From SAR324 cluster bacterium (GTDB lineage: Bacteria; SAR324; NAC60-12): a DNA stretch of 64,000 nt. Position numbers and translations under genes: made by a program. The notes below the pieces were generated by a model. The model did no database searches. It was not told the DNA's origin and saw nothing but the letters and a program-made list of their open reading frames with translations. This document shows, piece by piece, positions 53,697-62,711 of this stretch; the first letter of the stretch is position 1, and every line of letters starts with the position of its first letter. The DNA lies in the NCBI GenBank assembly GCA_028281495.1, contig JANQJU010000064.1, positions 248,001-312,000 on the forward strand, in the 5' to 3' direction.

Positions 53697-54473
53697 ATGA
53701 AAAAAGCGTTGATGACCCTCGTCATAGCGATGGCTGTAGTCACTACGGGTGCAGTGGCCAAAGATTGGAAAAAAGTTCGAATCGGAGTGGAAGGGGCTTA
53801 TCCTCCATTCAGTTTTGTAGACGCAGACGGAAACCTTGGCGGTTTTGATATCGAAATCGCTAATGCTTTGTGTGAGGAAATGAAGGTGGAGTGCAAATTG
53901 GTACCGCAAGATTGGGACGGGATCATACCGGCCCTCTTGGCTCGAAAATATGATGCCATCTTGGCTTCCATGTCAATCACCGAAGAACGCAAAAAAAAGG
54001 TGGCTTTCACCAAAAAGTATTACCACACGCCTGCTAAGTTTGCTGGCAAGAAAGGAATGTTCACCGACATCAGCCCTGCAAGCCTCAAAGGCAAAAAAGT
54101 GGGCGTGCAACGAGCAACCACTCATGATCGTTATCTGACGGATAACTACGGAGACGACGTGGAAATCAAACGTTATGGAACGTTTGACGAGTCGATCTTG
54201 GATTTGGTAGCCGGACGACTTGATTTGATCTTAGCCGATTCTGTGAATGTGACCGATGGTTTCTTGAAAAAAGATCAAGGCAAAGGATTCGAATTGGTGG
54301 GACCTTCATTGACCGATGAACGGTGGTTTGGGGAAGGCGCTGGTATCGCTATTCGCAAAAAAGACACGGAATTGGTTGAGAAGTTCAATACAGCGATTGC
54401 GGCGATTCGAGCCAATGGGAAATATAAAACAATCAACGACAAGTACTTCGAGTTTGATGTCTACGGTGAATAA
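53697..54473 (+). CDS. Basic amino acid ABC transporter periplasmic binding protein
   Basis: 258 residues. Signal MKKALMTLVIAMAVVTTGAVA. The mature start VRIGVEGAYPPFSFVDADGNLGGFDIEIA and CKLVPQDWDGIIPALLARKYD are the lysine/arginine/ornithine and histidine binding protein type (HisJ/ArgT/AotJ). The ligand is not provable, but the divergent ast and kamA genes argue for arginine and/or lysine. Ribosome site AGAAGGAGA. A hairpin follows the stop. Confidence 0.92.
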   Translation: MKKALMTLVIAMAVVTTGAVAKDWKKVRIGVEGAYPPFSFVDADGNLGGFDIEIANALCEEMKVECKLVPQDWDGIIPALLARKYDAILASMSITEERKKKVAFTKKYYHTPAKFAGKKGMFTDISPASLKGKKVGVQRATTHDRYLTDNYGDDVEIKRYGTFDESILDLVAGRLDLILADSVNVTDGFLKKDQGKGFELVGPSLTDERWFGEGAGIAIRKKDTELVEKFNTAIAAIRANGKYKTINDKYFEFDVYGE

Positions 54474-54516
54474 TCGACGTCGATTACAGTGATGAGTGAA
54501 GGGACGCAGTCCCTTC
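54473..54516 (+). promoter_or_regulatory. Palindrome and hairpin between binding protein and permease genes
   Basis: ATCGACGTCGAT (54473-54484, perfect palindrome at the stop) and GAAGGGAC-GCA-GTCCCTTC (54498-54516, 8-bp stem). Hairpins at this place in ABC operons commonly protect the upstream mRNA and reduce read-through, giving binding protein in excess of permease. Placement here matches that. Confidence 0.6.
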
Positions 54517-54549
54517 CATTTTAAGAACCTGCAATCACAAAGGAATCGC

Positions 54550-55236
54550 ATGTTCGATCTACAAGGATACGGTGCCAGTGTCATGGAAGGGCTATACATG
54601 ACCGTTGCGGTAGGAGTGTGTTCCTTACTCATTGCTCTTCTTCTGGGTATTGCGGGAGCATTGGCTAAGCTCTCTAAATCCCGTGTGGCATCTGGAATCG
54701 CAGGCAGTTACACCACAGTCATCCGAGGGATTCCCGATTTGGTTTTGATGTTCCTTATATTTTATGGGGGACAAATCATGGTCAATAATATCGGGGATAA
54801 GCTGGGTTGGGATTACATCGATATCAATCCTTTTCTATCGGGTGTGATTACCATCGGTTTCATCTTTGGTGCCTATATGACCGAGACTTTTCGTGGTGCT
54901 ATTTTGGCGGTGCCTCATGGGCAGATGGAAGCCGCTTATGCCTACGGAATGACCAAGTTTCAGGCGTTTTCACGGATTTTGTTTCCGCAGATGGTCCGCC
55001 ATGCCATTCCAAGTTTTGGAAACAATTGGCTGGTACTATTAAAGACCACCGCGCTGGTATCCGTCATCGGTCTGGATGATTTGCTACGCAAGGCCGACAT
55101 GGCCGGAAAGACTACCAAGATGCCGTTCACCTTTTACGTTTTGGCAGCCGTTGTGTATTTGGTTCTTACGTCCATTTCCATCCTCATCATGGGATGGCTC
55201 AAACGTCGCTATAGCGCAGGGGTGAAGGAGGCCTAG
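54550..55236 (+). CDS. Basic amino acid ABC transporter permease (HisQ-like)
   Basis: Start at ATG 54550 after AAAGGA; a GTG at 54496 would add 18 residues without a site. 228 residues with about five hydrophobic segments. The EAA loop is EAAYAYGMTKFQAFSRILFPQ. It begins FDLQGYGASVMEGLYMTVAVG, typical of HisQ/AotQ. The stop codon TAG is directly followed by the ATG of the next permease gene. Confidence 0.9.
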   Translation: MFDLQGYGASVMEGLYMTVAVGVCSLLIALLLGIAGALAKLSKSRVASGIAGSYTTVIRGIPDLVLMFLIFYGGQIMVNNIGDKLGWDYIDINPFLSGVITIGFIFGAYMTETFRGAILAVPHGQMEAAYAYGMTKFQAFSRILFPQMVRHAIPSFGNNWLVLLKTTALVSVIGLDDLLRKADMAGKTTKMPFTFYVLAAVVYLVLTSISILIMGWLKRRYSAGVKEA

Positions 55237-55932
55237 ATGTTAGAATTTTCGATTTTTACTGATAACATCGGAAAGTATTTTGGAGGCTTGGGCGTCACGC
55301 TCCAACTGGTCGCATTTGCTTTGATCTTCGGCCTAATTTTGGCCGTACCCATTGGGTTGGCCCGCACTTCCAAAAATCCGGCAATATGGGGGCCGGCTTG
55401 GGCATACATTTACTTTTTTCGAGGAACCCCGCTGCTAGTCCAGATCTATATGATCTACTTCGGGACGGGACAGTTTGAATTCATTCGCGAAAGCTTTCTT
55501 TGGCCTTTTTTCAGTGAAGCGTATTTCTGTGCATTGTTCGCCTTCACGCTCAATACAGCGGGATATACTGCTGAAATTGTTCGAGGTTCGGTGGAAGCCA
55601 CGCCACATGGTGAAGTGGAAGCCGCAAAAGCTTGTGGGATGTCAAAACCCCTGATGTATCGAAGGGTCATTTTACCAAGCGCCTTCCGTCGTGCGTTACC
55701 CGCCTATAGCAACGAGGTGATCTTTATGTTGCATGGAAGCTCCATCGCCAGCTTGATCACCATAGCGGATATTACGGGGGTGGCTCGTGAAGTGTATTCC
55801 ACCCACTACAGCCCTTTTGAAGCCTTTATCATGGCAGGGCTGTTTTACATGGCACTCACGTTTATCATCGTGGGAGCCTTTAAAAGGCTGGAGCGTCACT
55901 GGCATGCCCACTTGAAACCTCGTAGCTCTTAA
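55237..55932 (+). CDS. Basic amino acid ABC transporter permease (HisM-like)
   Basis: 231 residues, about five hydrophobic segments. The EAA loop is EVEAAKACGMSKPLMYRRVILP. FRGTPLLVQIYMIYFG and MLHGSSIASLITIADITG are typical of the HisM partner. It starts immediately after the stop of the HisQ-like gene. A strong terminator follows. Together with the ATPase and binding protein it completes a four-gene importer. Confidence 0.9.
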   Translation: MLEFSIFTDNIGKYFGGLGVTLQLVAFALIFGLILAVPIGLARTSKNPAIWGPAWAYIYFFRGTPLLVQIYMIYFGTGQFEFIRESFLWPFFSEAYFCALFAFTLNTAGYTAEIVRGSVEATPHGEVEAAKACGMSKPLMYRRVILPSAFRRALPAYSNEVIFMLHGSSIASLITIADITGVAREVYSTHYSPFEAFIMAGLFYMALTFIIVGAFKRLERHWHAHLKPRSS

Positions 55933-55967
55933 GCTTCTCCCGATCTCCTTTCCAGAGACTCCCGACT

Positions 55968-56004
55968 AGCCGCCATGACCTTCGGTTGTGGTGGCTTTTT
56001 TTTT
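55968..56004 (+). terminator. Rho-independent terminator of the ABC importer operon
   Basis: AGCCGCCATGACC-TTC-GGTTGTGGTGGCT can form a 13-bp stem (with G-T pairs) and is followed by nine Ts at 55996-56004. It lies 36 bp after the last permease stop. Confidence 0.92.
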
Positions 56005-56055
56005 GCCGATTCCAGGATTATTCTTGTGTTTCGAGGTGTTGGGACCAATCTTAGT

Positions 56056-56121
56056 TTTATGAGTTCAACCCTTGTTTTGGTTTATGCGTTCAACTCTTGT
56101 TTTGGTTTATGCGTTCAACCC
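56056..56121. repeat. 25-bp tandem repeat, 2.6 units
   Basis: TTTATGAGTTCAACCCTTGTTTTGG-type unit at 56056-56080 and 56081-56105, with a partial third 56106-56121. It lies directly upstream of the RND gene start. Confidence 0.9.
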
Positions 56122-56140
56122 ATGATGAATCTGATGTTTT

Positions 56141-58798
56141 ATGATGAACCGTCTTCTGAATTCACTAAACCATTGGTTTGAGCAGTTTCCCGAGCTGCTG
56201 CATCGGCATCGGTGGTGGGTAACTATTGGGTTTATTGCCCTGACAACCATCGTGGCATTTGGAATCACTCGGGTGAAGCTCGATATGTCCCTAGAAGTGT
56301 ACTTTCAGAAGGACGAGCCGGTGAAGCAAGCTTATGACCGGTTCCGAGCCGTCTTTGGAGGGGATGAAACAGTATTCATCATTTACGAGGCAAACGATGG
56401 GGATATCTTTTCTGAGGCATCACTCCGTGCCTTGAAAGGTGTGCATGAAGACCTGCTCAATTATCGGTGGGATTTGGGACCGGACGAACGGTCACCTCTT
56501 GATCACGTGACCGAAATACGAAGTCTCATCAATGTGAACTATCTGGAAACCCTTGAATCGGCCCTCATCTCTCGACAGTTTATAGGGGATCGGCTGCCCC
56601 ACACGGAACAAGAACGTGAAGCACTACGTAGCCTCGCCCTGGAACATCCAGATTATCCTTCAGTCTATCTTTCAGAAGATTCCAAATATGGGGGAATCAT
56701 CCTACGAACCGATTTCAATGCTCGAATCGTGGAAGAGGTCCCCGATATTTCCAACCTCAATGCGACCGCCACCCCTTCCAAATCTCTAACCCCGGAAGCT
56801 GACATTTTGGATGAGGACGATGTAGCTGACGTTTTGGATGAGGACGATGTAGCTGACGTTTTGGATGAGGACGATGTATGGGAGCTGGATAGCGAAATTG
56901 TAGAAATCCAAGACTTTGATGAAACATATCAACCTCAGTTTCAGAAAACCGAATTCACAGAATACACCCCGTTTGTTGATGCCTTGATGGCGATTCTCAA
57001 CAAGCCAGAATACACGGAAGCACTCACATTTCATCCAGTAGGCAACCCAGTGCTTATGGGAGAGCTGGGGCAGATGGTTCAACAGGAGCTAGGCACGGTG
57101 ACCGGGGGAGCATTGCTGCTCATATTGGTCATGTCTTGGCTTTTGTTTCGCTCGGGAAGTGCCGTTGTCTGGCCGATGGTGGTCGTTATCTTATCCATGG
57201 TATGGATTGTGGGGTTGATCGGTTGGAGTGGGGTCGCAATGACGTCGATGATCAGCATCATCGTGTTTCTCGTGTTGGCGGTGGGAGTCGCGGATGCGAT
57301 TCATATTCTTTCAGGATATCTCTTTTTTCGCAATCAGCAGCAAGATCATGCAACGGCTTTGCGGTCGGTGTATCAAAAAACAGGATTGGCTTGTTTCTTG
57401 ACCAGCATGACAACGGGGATTGGATTGTTGGCTTTGTTGTTTGTTCCAATCGTTCCAATTCAATCTTTTGGAATGTTTTCTGCTGTCGGTGTGCTGCTGG
57501 CGTTTGTGTTTACAGTGCTGCTCCTTCCTTTACTGCTCGATCTCTGGAAACCGGTTTCCAAAAAGCAGGCTCTGGCGATCACGAAGGCAGGGATGAAATC
57601 TCATCTGATATTACGGGGGATCCACCGTATCGAACAGTGGGGGATTCGTTACGCAAAAGCGTTCATTGCGGGTTTTGCACTCATAGGAATATTGCTTTCG
57701 GTGGGAATTTTTCAGATACGGGTCAATTCCGATATGATTCAGAATATCAAAGAAGGGGTTCCTATTCGGGAACGTTACGATCTGGTCAACGAATTCATGG
57801 GTGGAACCGATAGCATGGAAATCTTGGTGGACTTAGGGGAATCCAACGCAATGAAAGATCCCGAGGTGCTTAACGCAATTGAAGCCTTGCAGGATCAACT
57901 GCAATCCGTGCATGGCGATATTGTGATCAAAACCTCGTCCCTGGTCAATGTGGCGAAAGATGCGTTCAAAACCCTCAACGAAGGCCGACCGGAAATGTAT
58001 AGGATTCCTCAAGAACGTCGTCTATTGGAGCAGACGTTGTTTTTGTTCAACAATGCCAACCCCCAAGATCGGCGGCAACTGGTTTCGGATGACTATCGGA
58101 TGGGACGCATTGGGATCAATATGCGTAACATCGGATCAGAAAAAGCGGTGGAATTGACCGAATCGGTCAAGGGATCCGTCCATCGGATGTTCACTCCGTT
58201 GCAATCTCGATATCCGGAATTGGAAGTGACGCTAACTGGACAGCTTTCTCTGATTTTGCTGCTGACCGATTTTATTAGTTGGTCTCAGGTGCAAAGTTTT
58301 GGATTGGCTTTGGTGGTGATTTCAGTGCTGCTGCTAGGGATCTTTGGTTCAAAACGGATTGGGTTGATCGCGGTCTTGCCTAACGTGTTTCCGGTTCTAA
58401 CCATCTTCGGGTTGATGGGATACCTTGGCATTCCTCTCGATAGCGACACGCTTTTAATTGCGCCAATTATCATTGGAATCGCAGTAGATGATACGATCCA
58501 CTTTCTCACCCACTACCGTGCCGAGTTGCTTCAGCATGGAAATAATGCTCAGGCTATTATCCTCACGATTCGTGAGGTCGGACAGGCAGTGGTTTTCACC
58601 ACAATCATTCTGGCAATGGGATTCTTGATGTTCATCCTTTCGATACAGGAAGGACTGAGCCACTTTGGTATCTTCAGCGCAACCGCCTTGGTTGCAGCAT
58701 TGCTCGCCGATTTATTCTTACTTCCGGCTTTGCTGACGGTGTTTCCTGCTCGAATAGAATCGGGTGTTCCTAATGCGGAGCTTTCTAATTCGCCTTGA
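56141..58798 (+). CDS. RND/MMPL-type membrane exporter
   Basis: 885 residues. Layout is that of MMPL/RND exporters: an N-terminal helix (about 27-47), a large periplasmic loop, five helices (about 320-460), a sixth helix near 505, a second periplasmic loop, and five helices (about 700-870). Each TM bundle has typical motifs such as VLAVGVADAIHILSGY and IGIAVDDTIHFLTHYRA, which carry the conserved acidic residue of the proton path. A 9-residue acidic repeat (ADxLDEDDV) at 220-246 is inserted in the first periplasmic loop. The start has no clear ribosome site; ATG 56144 is also possible. Cargo unknown, hopanoids, lipids or hydrophobic compounds by family. Confidence 0.82.
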   Translation: MMNRLLNSLNHWFEQFPELLHRHRWWVTIGFIALTTIVAFGITRVKLDMSLEVYFQKDEPVKQAYDRFRAVFGGDETVFIIYEANDGDIFSEASLRALKGVHEDLLNYRWDLGPDERSPLDHVTEIRSLINVNYLETLESALISRQFIGDRLPHTEQEREALRSLALEHPDYPSVYLSEDSKYGGIILRTDFNARIVEEVPDISNLNATATPSKSLTPEADILDEDDVADVLDEDDVADVLDEDDVWELDSEIVEIQDFDETYQPQFQKTEFTEYTPFVDALMAILNKPEYTEALTFHPVGNPVLMGELGQMVQQELGTVTGGALLLILVMSWLLFRSGSAVVWPMVVVILSMVWIVGLIGWSGVAMTSMISIIVFLVLAVGVADAIHILSGYLFFRNQQQDHATALRSVYQKTGLACFLTSMTTGIGLLALLFVPIVPIQSFGMFSAVGVLLAFVFTVLLLPLLLDLWKPVSKKQALAITKAGMKSHLILRGIHRIEQWGIRYAKAFIAGFALIGILLSVGIFQIRVNSDMIQNIKEGVPIRERYDLVNEFMGGTDSMEILVDLGESNAMKDPEVLNAIEALQDQLQSVHGDIVIKTSSLVNVAKDAFKTLNEGRPEMYRIPQERRLLEQTLFLFNNANPQDRRQLVSDDYRMGRIGINMRNIGSEKAVELTESVKGSVHRMFTPLQSRYPELEVTLTGQLSLILLLTDFISWSQVQSFGLALVVISVLLLGIFGSKRIGLIAVLPNVFPVLTIFGLMGYLGIPLDSDTLLIAPIIIGIAVDDTIHFLTHYRAELLQHGNNAQAIILTIREVGQAVVFTTIILAMGFLMFILSIQEGLSHFGIFSATALVAALLADLFLLPALLTVFPARIESGVPNAELSNSP
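56798..56878 (+). repeat. 27-bp in-frame tandem repeat within the exporter gene
   Basis: Three 27-bp units at 56798-56824, 56825-56851 and 56852-56878 encode ADILDEDDV, ADVLDEDDV and ADVLDEDDV. The last two units are identical in DNA and the first differs by one base, so the expansion is recent. Confidence 0.95.
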
Positions 58799-58916
58799 CG
58801 GCAATGGCACGTCAGATTGATGCCATCGACATCGTGATGAGACGAATGATGAACTGATTATCATTGATTGCGGTCGAATCGGACCAAAAATGGAGTGCCT
58901 AGATGAATGGGACAGT

Positions 58917-59630
58917 TTAAGGTTCGCGTCGTGGAGCACGCAAGACTTCCAGCGGTTCTAGAAATGCCAAAATTTCTTTGTAATAAACGGCGAAACAACC
59001 CGTAACGATTATTGCCAAGAACAGAGATAGCTTGATGAGAGCTTCGTGAATTTTTCTTCGTTGGAGATCTCTCAAGATATCTTCCGATAACTGAAGGCTG
59101 TGATTGAATTCTTCTTCACGATCCAGATCGGAGGTTGTCGTTTGATTGTTCAAAATGGTTTCAAGTTCGACTAGTGCCTTTGCTTCATCCTTGCTGATTT
59201 CTGAATTCAATAAGGTGAAACCTTTTTTGCCACTGGCACGGGATGATCTCGCGATATGTTCGGCTAAAGTAAAGAGGTCTCTTTTGAGCTGAAAGGCTTT
59301 TTGCGGAGGCAACACTTCATTTATAATCTCCACTGATTTCTGTATGACTCGAATATCCTTTTTAATCTGCCCTTGACGCAATTGTCGAACGAGGAGGGAG
59401 TACTCTGCTAGAGTCTTTCGAAACAGCCGCTTGGAATAGGGGCTAACGCTATTGGGTTTTTTATCAAAACGAATGAATTGGCTTCGTGATCGGGTCTTAT
59501 TCATATCTAAGAGTACTTGAGAAAAACTTTGAGTTTCCTCAACGTCAACCACGCCATCAGCATGCGCTACAAACAAGAATATTTGAAAAGGTAATTGAAG
59601 CAATACGGCTTCTTTCTGCGCTTTTGTCAT
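58917..59630 (-). CDS. TerB-like N-terminal protein with C-terminal membrane anchor
   Basis: Start at ATG 59630; a TTG at 59639 is possible. 237 residues. The first part reads FLFVAHADGVVDVEETQSF, resembling the D-x-x-x-D-x-x-E motif of TerB domains. A helical middle rich in charged residues follows, and a single hydrophobic segment near 205-225 precedes a short cytoplasmic or periplasmic tail. Family not recognised beyond that. It resembles the TerB-like units of the STAS fusion at 40536-41693 only in the acidic motif. Confidence 0.5.
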   Translation of the reverse strand: MTKAQKEAVLLQLPFQIFLFVAHADGVVDVEETQSFSQVLLDMNKTRSRSQFIRFDKKPNSVSPYSKRLFRKTLAEYSLLVRQLRQGQIKKDIRVIQKSVEIINEVLPPQKAFQLKRDLFTLAEHIARSSRASGKKGFTLLNSEISKDEAKALVELETILNNQTTTSDLDREEEFNHSLQLSEDILRDLQRRKIHEALIKLSLFLAIIVTGCFAVYYKEILAFLEPLEVLRAPRREP

Positions 59631-59633
59631 GTG

Positions 59634-59687
59634 GACCAATCTTCATTGTATTTGAACAGTTGACCAATCTTCATTGTATTTGAACAG
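59634..59687. repeat. 28-bp tandem repeat, two units
   Basis: GACCAATCTTCATTGTATTTGAACAG at 59634-59659 and 59662-59687, directly upstream of and reaching to the start of the TerB-like gene. Confidence 0.92.
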
Positions 59688-59902
59688 GTTGGAAAACAGT
59701 ATATGTCACCGTTGGCAAGAACTCAAAAGGAGATCACTTCGGCAATGGGGTCTTGGCCATTCTGGAAATCTCTCTTTGTAATATCGTGTAATATATTTTG
59801 TCGTAAGTAGGTTCTAACTTGATCGCTACGGGAACAAACTAAGGTTTTGTTCCTCTTTTTTGAATTTAGCTTAATAATTAACTCATATCAGGAGAGATTC
59901 TC

Positions 59903-60304
59903 ATGTCAGAAGAAACCAAAAATTCACAAGAATGCTTCACCAAATGTTTCGAAATCACTGGTTCAGCCGAAACCGATCCGTTTATCAATTTGACCTTAAT
60001 GTTCTGCCCGAACGAGTTAGTAACCGGTTTAGGGGTATACCAGCCTGAAGCGGTTGCAAAACCGCTATTGACGATCTATGCTCATGGTGATTATGGTATT
60101 GTTTGTTTTGGCCCCTGCCAAGAAATCATCCACCTCAACATTTATCCTCAACCGGTCGACCCGAGCAAAGGCGGGCCTCAAGATCCAATTCTTAAAATTC
60201 GAATAGTACTTTCAGATGATTTTAAGTCGGGGCGTGCAACAGTATCATTTCACGATGGGAGACCTCCCATCCAAGATCTAGTGGTCCAAGAAGTTTCATG
60301 CTAA
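59903..60304 (+). CDS. Small beta-rich protein, possibly DUF1842-like
   Basis: 133 residues. It has no signal peptide. The segment LTLMFCPNELVTGLGVYQPEAVAKPLLTI, cut here at two motifs TGLGVYQ and PLLTIYAHGDY, resembles DUF1842, a small beta domain found in various bacteria, but I recall the pattern only loosely. Several cysteines are present near the ends (CFTKC, FGPC, VSC). Ribosome site AGGAGA. Function unknown. The 3' end overlaps the opposing HxlR gene by 9 bp. Confidence 0.4.
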   Translation: MSEETKNSQECFTKCFEITGSAETDPFINLTLMFCPNELVTGLGVYQPEAVAKPLLTIYAHGDYGIVCFGPCQEIIHLNIYPQPVDPSKGGPQDPILKIRIVLSDDFKSGRATVSFHDGRPPIQDLVVQEVSC

Positions 60305-60934
60305 ACCGAAACACGTTAGCCAGTCCACGAAAGCGGTCTCCGTGCCAGTCCAACGGAGGTCGCCTGAAGCCTGTAGGCTTTCCGCGGATTCTCCAAAAAA
60401 CAACAATTGGGGAATCCCTTTCAGCGAAACCTGAACCCGCAAATCAGGAGTCCAATGAGCCCCTTCTTGGATATCTAAGGCCTGAGAACCCAAACGCATT
60501 TGAAAAACTTGTTCTCCCCATGACAGTTCCACTAACCACGGTTGTGAAGAACCCCGGTATTTTCGTTTGAAAGCCACCATGGTCCAACGTGGGTTGGTCA
60601 CATCGTCGGGGGCTGGTATGAGCCAGTGTTTTTCTCCCCAATTCCCAATAGCAAAGATCACAGTCTCCAATTCTCGTCCTCGTTCAGTCAACGCATAGGC
60701 TTTGCCAGCTTTGGTACTGGAAAGTCTTACCTTTTCGATCAGCCCAGTTGCCTCCATTTCCTTTAAGCGTTTGGTCAGCAAATTTGTCGTGATTCCAGGC
60801 AATCCGGTTTGAATCTCAGAAAATCGGCGTGGTTCCAGTAACAGTTCCCGAATAATCAGCAGTGTCCAACGCTCGCCAATCACATCCAAGGCTTTCGCCA
60901 AGGAACACAATTGTTGGTAGGTTCTTTTCTTCAT
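60296..60934 (-). CDS. HxlR-family regulator with C-terminal extension
   Basis: 212 residues. The winged helix (about 8-100) reads CSLAKALDVIGERWTLLIIRELL and FSEIQTGLPGITTNLLTKRLKEME, the HxlR signature. The C-terminal extension of about 100 residues (MRLGSQALDIQEG) resembles the SCP2-like domain seen in some HxlR proteins, which may bind a lipid ligand. It is divergent from a seven-helix membrane protein gene with about 107 bp between starts, its likely target. Confidence 0.82.
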   Translation of the reverse strand: MKKRTYQQLCSLAKALDVIGERWTLLIIRELLLEPRRFSEIQTGLPGITTNLLTKRLKEMEATGLIEKVRLSSTKAGKAYALTERGRELETVIFAIGNWGEKHWLIPAPDDVTNPRWTMVAFKRKYRGSSQPWLVELSWGEQVFQMRLGSQALDIQEGAHWTPDLRVQVSLKGIPQLLFFGESAESLQASGDLRWTGTETAFVDWLTCFGLA

Positions 60935-61041
60935 TGCTTTACTTTTTGTTTTAAATTACTTTACTTTTTAATAGTATTTAATCTCTTTATAGATTGTAAC
61001 AAAGAACACAACAAAATGCTGAACTTTATAGGAGGTGGCGG

Positions 61042-61806
61042 ATGCAGACAGAAACATTGCTAGCGAATAGCAGCTGGATGGAAACAATACCCTTTTGGAT
61101 CGACAGCGTGTTTTATGCTACCACAGTTGCTTTAGTAGGAGCTTGGATTGCTGGAGTGTATTATGGAACCCTCAGAACTCCTGGTTATCGAACCAAAGTT
61201 GTGCCTTTCACTCTATTAGTGGGCTTGTTGACCCTAGTATGGATGGGGTTCTCTTGGGGGACTGCTGAATCGGGGTTCTTGCGCGAGTTCAACACATTGC
61301 CACCTCGTATCTTTCTATTATTTATTCCAATTTCATTGGTGATGCTCGGAGTGGCGTTCACTGGAGTGGGATACTGTTTGATTCAGGGGATTGGATTGCC
61401 TTGGTTAATAGGCTTTCAAGGGTTTCGCATTTTCATAGAAATCTATTTGCATGGCATGGCTGATTTGGGGTTGACTCCTCAACAAATGACCTGGAATGGT
61501 TATAACTTTGATGTGCTCACCGGACTCACCGCGCCAGTAGTAGCTTGGCTGCTTTGGAAAAAACGGATCAGTCTGAAATGGGTGTGGATTTGGAATCTGA
61601 TGGGGCTCGGATGGTTGGTTAATGTGGTTACAATTGCCATTCTTTCTTTCCCGACTCCTTTCCGACAGTTCATGAGTGAACCGTCGAATGTTTTTGTCAC
61701 GTATCCACCGCATGCCTGGTTACCGATGATCCATGTCCAAGCCGCTTGGTTGGGACATTGGTTGGTGTTTCGAGCCTTATGGATTCGTCGTACACACCGC
61801 TTGTAA
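61042..61806 (+). CDS. Integral membrane protein of unknown function
   Basis: 254 residues with about seven hydrophobic segments (about 20-40, 58-75, 92-115, 120-140, 160-175, 185-205, 225-245). No family recognised; motifs such as FQGFRIFIEIYLHGM and FVTYPPHAWLPMIHVQ suggest a conserved uncharacterised group. Strong ribosome site GGAGGTGGCGG. Divergent from the HxlR regulator, so probably controlled by it. Confidence 0.65.
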   Translation: MQTETLLANSSWMETIPFWIDSVFYATTVALVGAWIAGVYYGTLRTPGYRTKVVPFTLLVGLLTLVWMGFSWGTAESGFLREFNTLPPRIFLLFIPISLVMLGVAFTGVGYCLIQGIGLPWLIGFQGFRIFIEIYLHGMADLGLTPQQMTWNGYNFDVLTGLTAPVVAWLLWKKRISLKWVWIWNLMGLGWLVNVVTIAILSFPTPFRQFMSEPSNVFVTYPPHAWLPMIHVQAAWLGHWLVFRALWIRRTHRL

Positions 61807-61854
61807 TTTTAAAAGATTTCTCTTTCTTTTAATTTATCTGTTGGACCTTAAAAT

Positions 61855-62373
61855 ATGGACTTTCACATCATGGATAATTCTCGTTCAGAAATTCAATTAC
61901 GTTTATCACAAAACTCAGATCTTCCTCGTCTCGAGGAAATCCGGCAGGCTGCGTTTGCTCCAATATTTGAGTCCTTTCGATCGATTATGGGAGAAGTGAC
62001 CTATAATCTTGCTCAAGCTCATGAAGACAATGCCCAAGGTGAACTGTTGGCTTCGCTTTTCAAGGACGATTCTGGATGGACGGTCTACGTTGCAGAGTAC
62101 GCGGGAAATATCACTGGATTTGTTTCATTACAACTCAATCCTGATACCAAGATCGGCGAAATCGGGTTGAATGCAGTGCATCCTGATTATGCGAATCGAG
62201 GGATTGGAACCCTCATGTATGAATTTGCAGCGTTGAAAATGAAGGAAGCAGGGATGGCTGTGGCGACCGTCAGTACAGGAGGTGATCCGAGCCATGCTCC
62301 AGCACGCAAGGCATATCGAAAGGCGGGTTTTGAGGTGGAGGTTCCCAGCGTATGGTTTTGCCGTAAGTTGTGA
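61855..62373 (+). CDS. GNAT-family N-acetyltransferase
   Basis: 172 residues. Motif A is VHPDYANRGIGTLMYEFA (Q/RxxGxG/A) and motif B region ARKAYRKAGFEVE follows, both typical of GNAT enzymes; the beta-strand AEYAGNITGFVSLQLNP precedes it. Substrate unknown. An upstream in-frame start is not obvious and the ATG at 61870 is an alternative. Confidence 0.88.
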   Translation: MDFHIMDNSRSEIQLRLSQNSDLPRLEEIRQAAFAPIFESFRSIMGEVTYNLAQAHEDNAQGELLASLFKDDSGWTVYVAEYAGNITGFVSLQLNPDTKIGEIGLNAVHPDYANRGIGTLMYEFAALKMKEAGMAVATVSTGGDPSHAPARKAYRKAGFEVEVPSVWFCRKL

Positions 62374-62711
62374 TTTTTCATGATGGAAATCAGCTACAAT
62401 ACCACCTGAGATATCTTTATGAAAATAGGAAAGTATATCTCAGCATTTTGAAAAAAATTTAAATGAATCGATATCTGTTGGTATTTCATTTCAATATTGT
62501 CCTTTTTAGAAAAGATCATTATTTTAACAGCTAGCTCAGGGATAATTAAAACTTAATACAAATCTACAATCTCTCCATTAACCTTACCCACCACCGTCCA
62601 GCCAAACCTACCATCTTACGAGATTTCACTAGTTTTTAGCAGATTGTTTAACCTCAAAAAAGCACTATAATTTCAGTTAGTTTTTTAACTTTAATACTCT
62701 CATGAGGTGTT
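62374..62711. other. AT-rich intergenic region
   Basis: 338 bp without a supported gene. TGAGATAT and ATATCTCA at 62407-62414 and 62435-62442 form an 8-bp inverted repeat 34 bp after the GNAT stop, possibly a weak transcription end. Otherwise nothing seen. Confidence 0.5.

Noticed and set aside
55975..56181. Short frame on the plus strand before the RND gene
   Set aside because: It spans the terminator tail and the 25-bp repeat, has no ribosome site and overlaps the exporter start; it is a by-product of the repeat.
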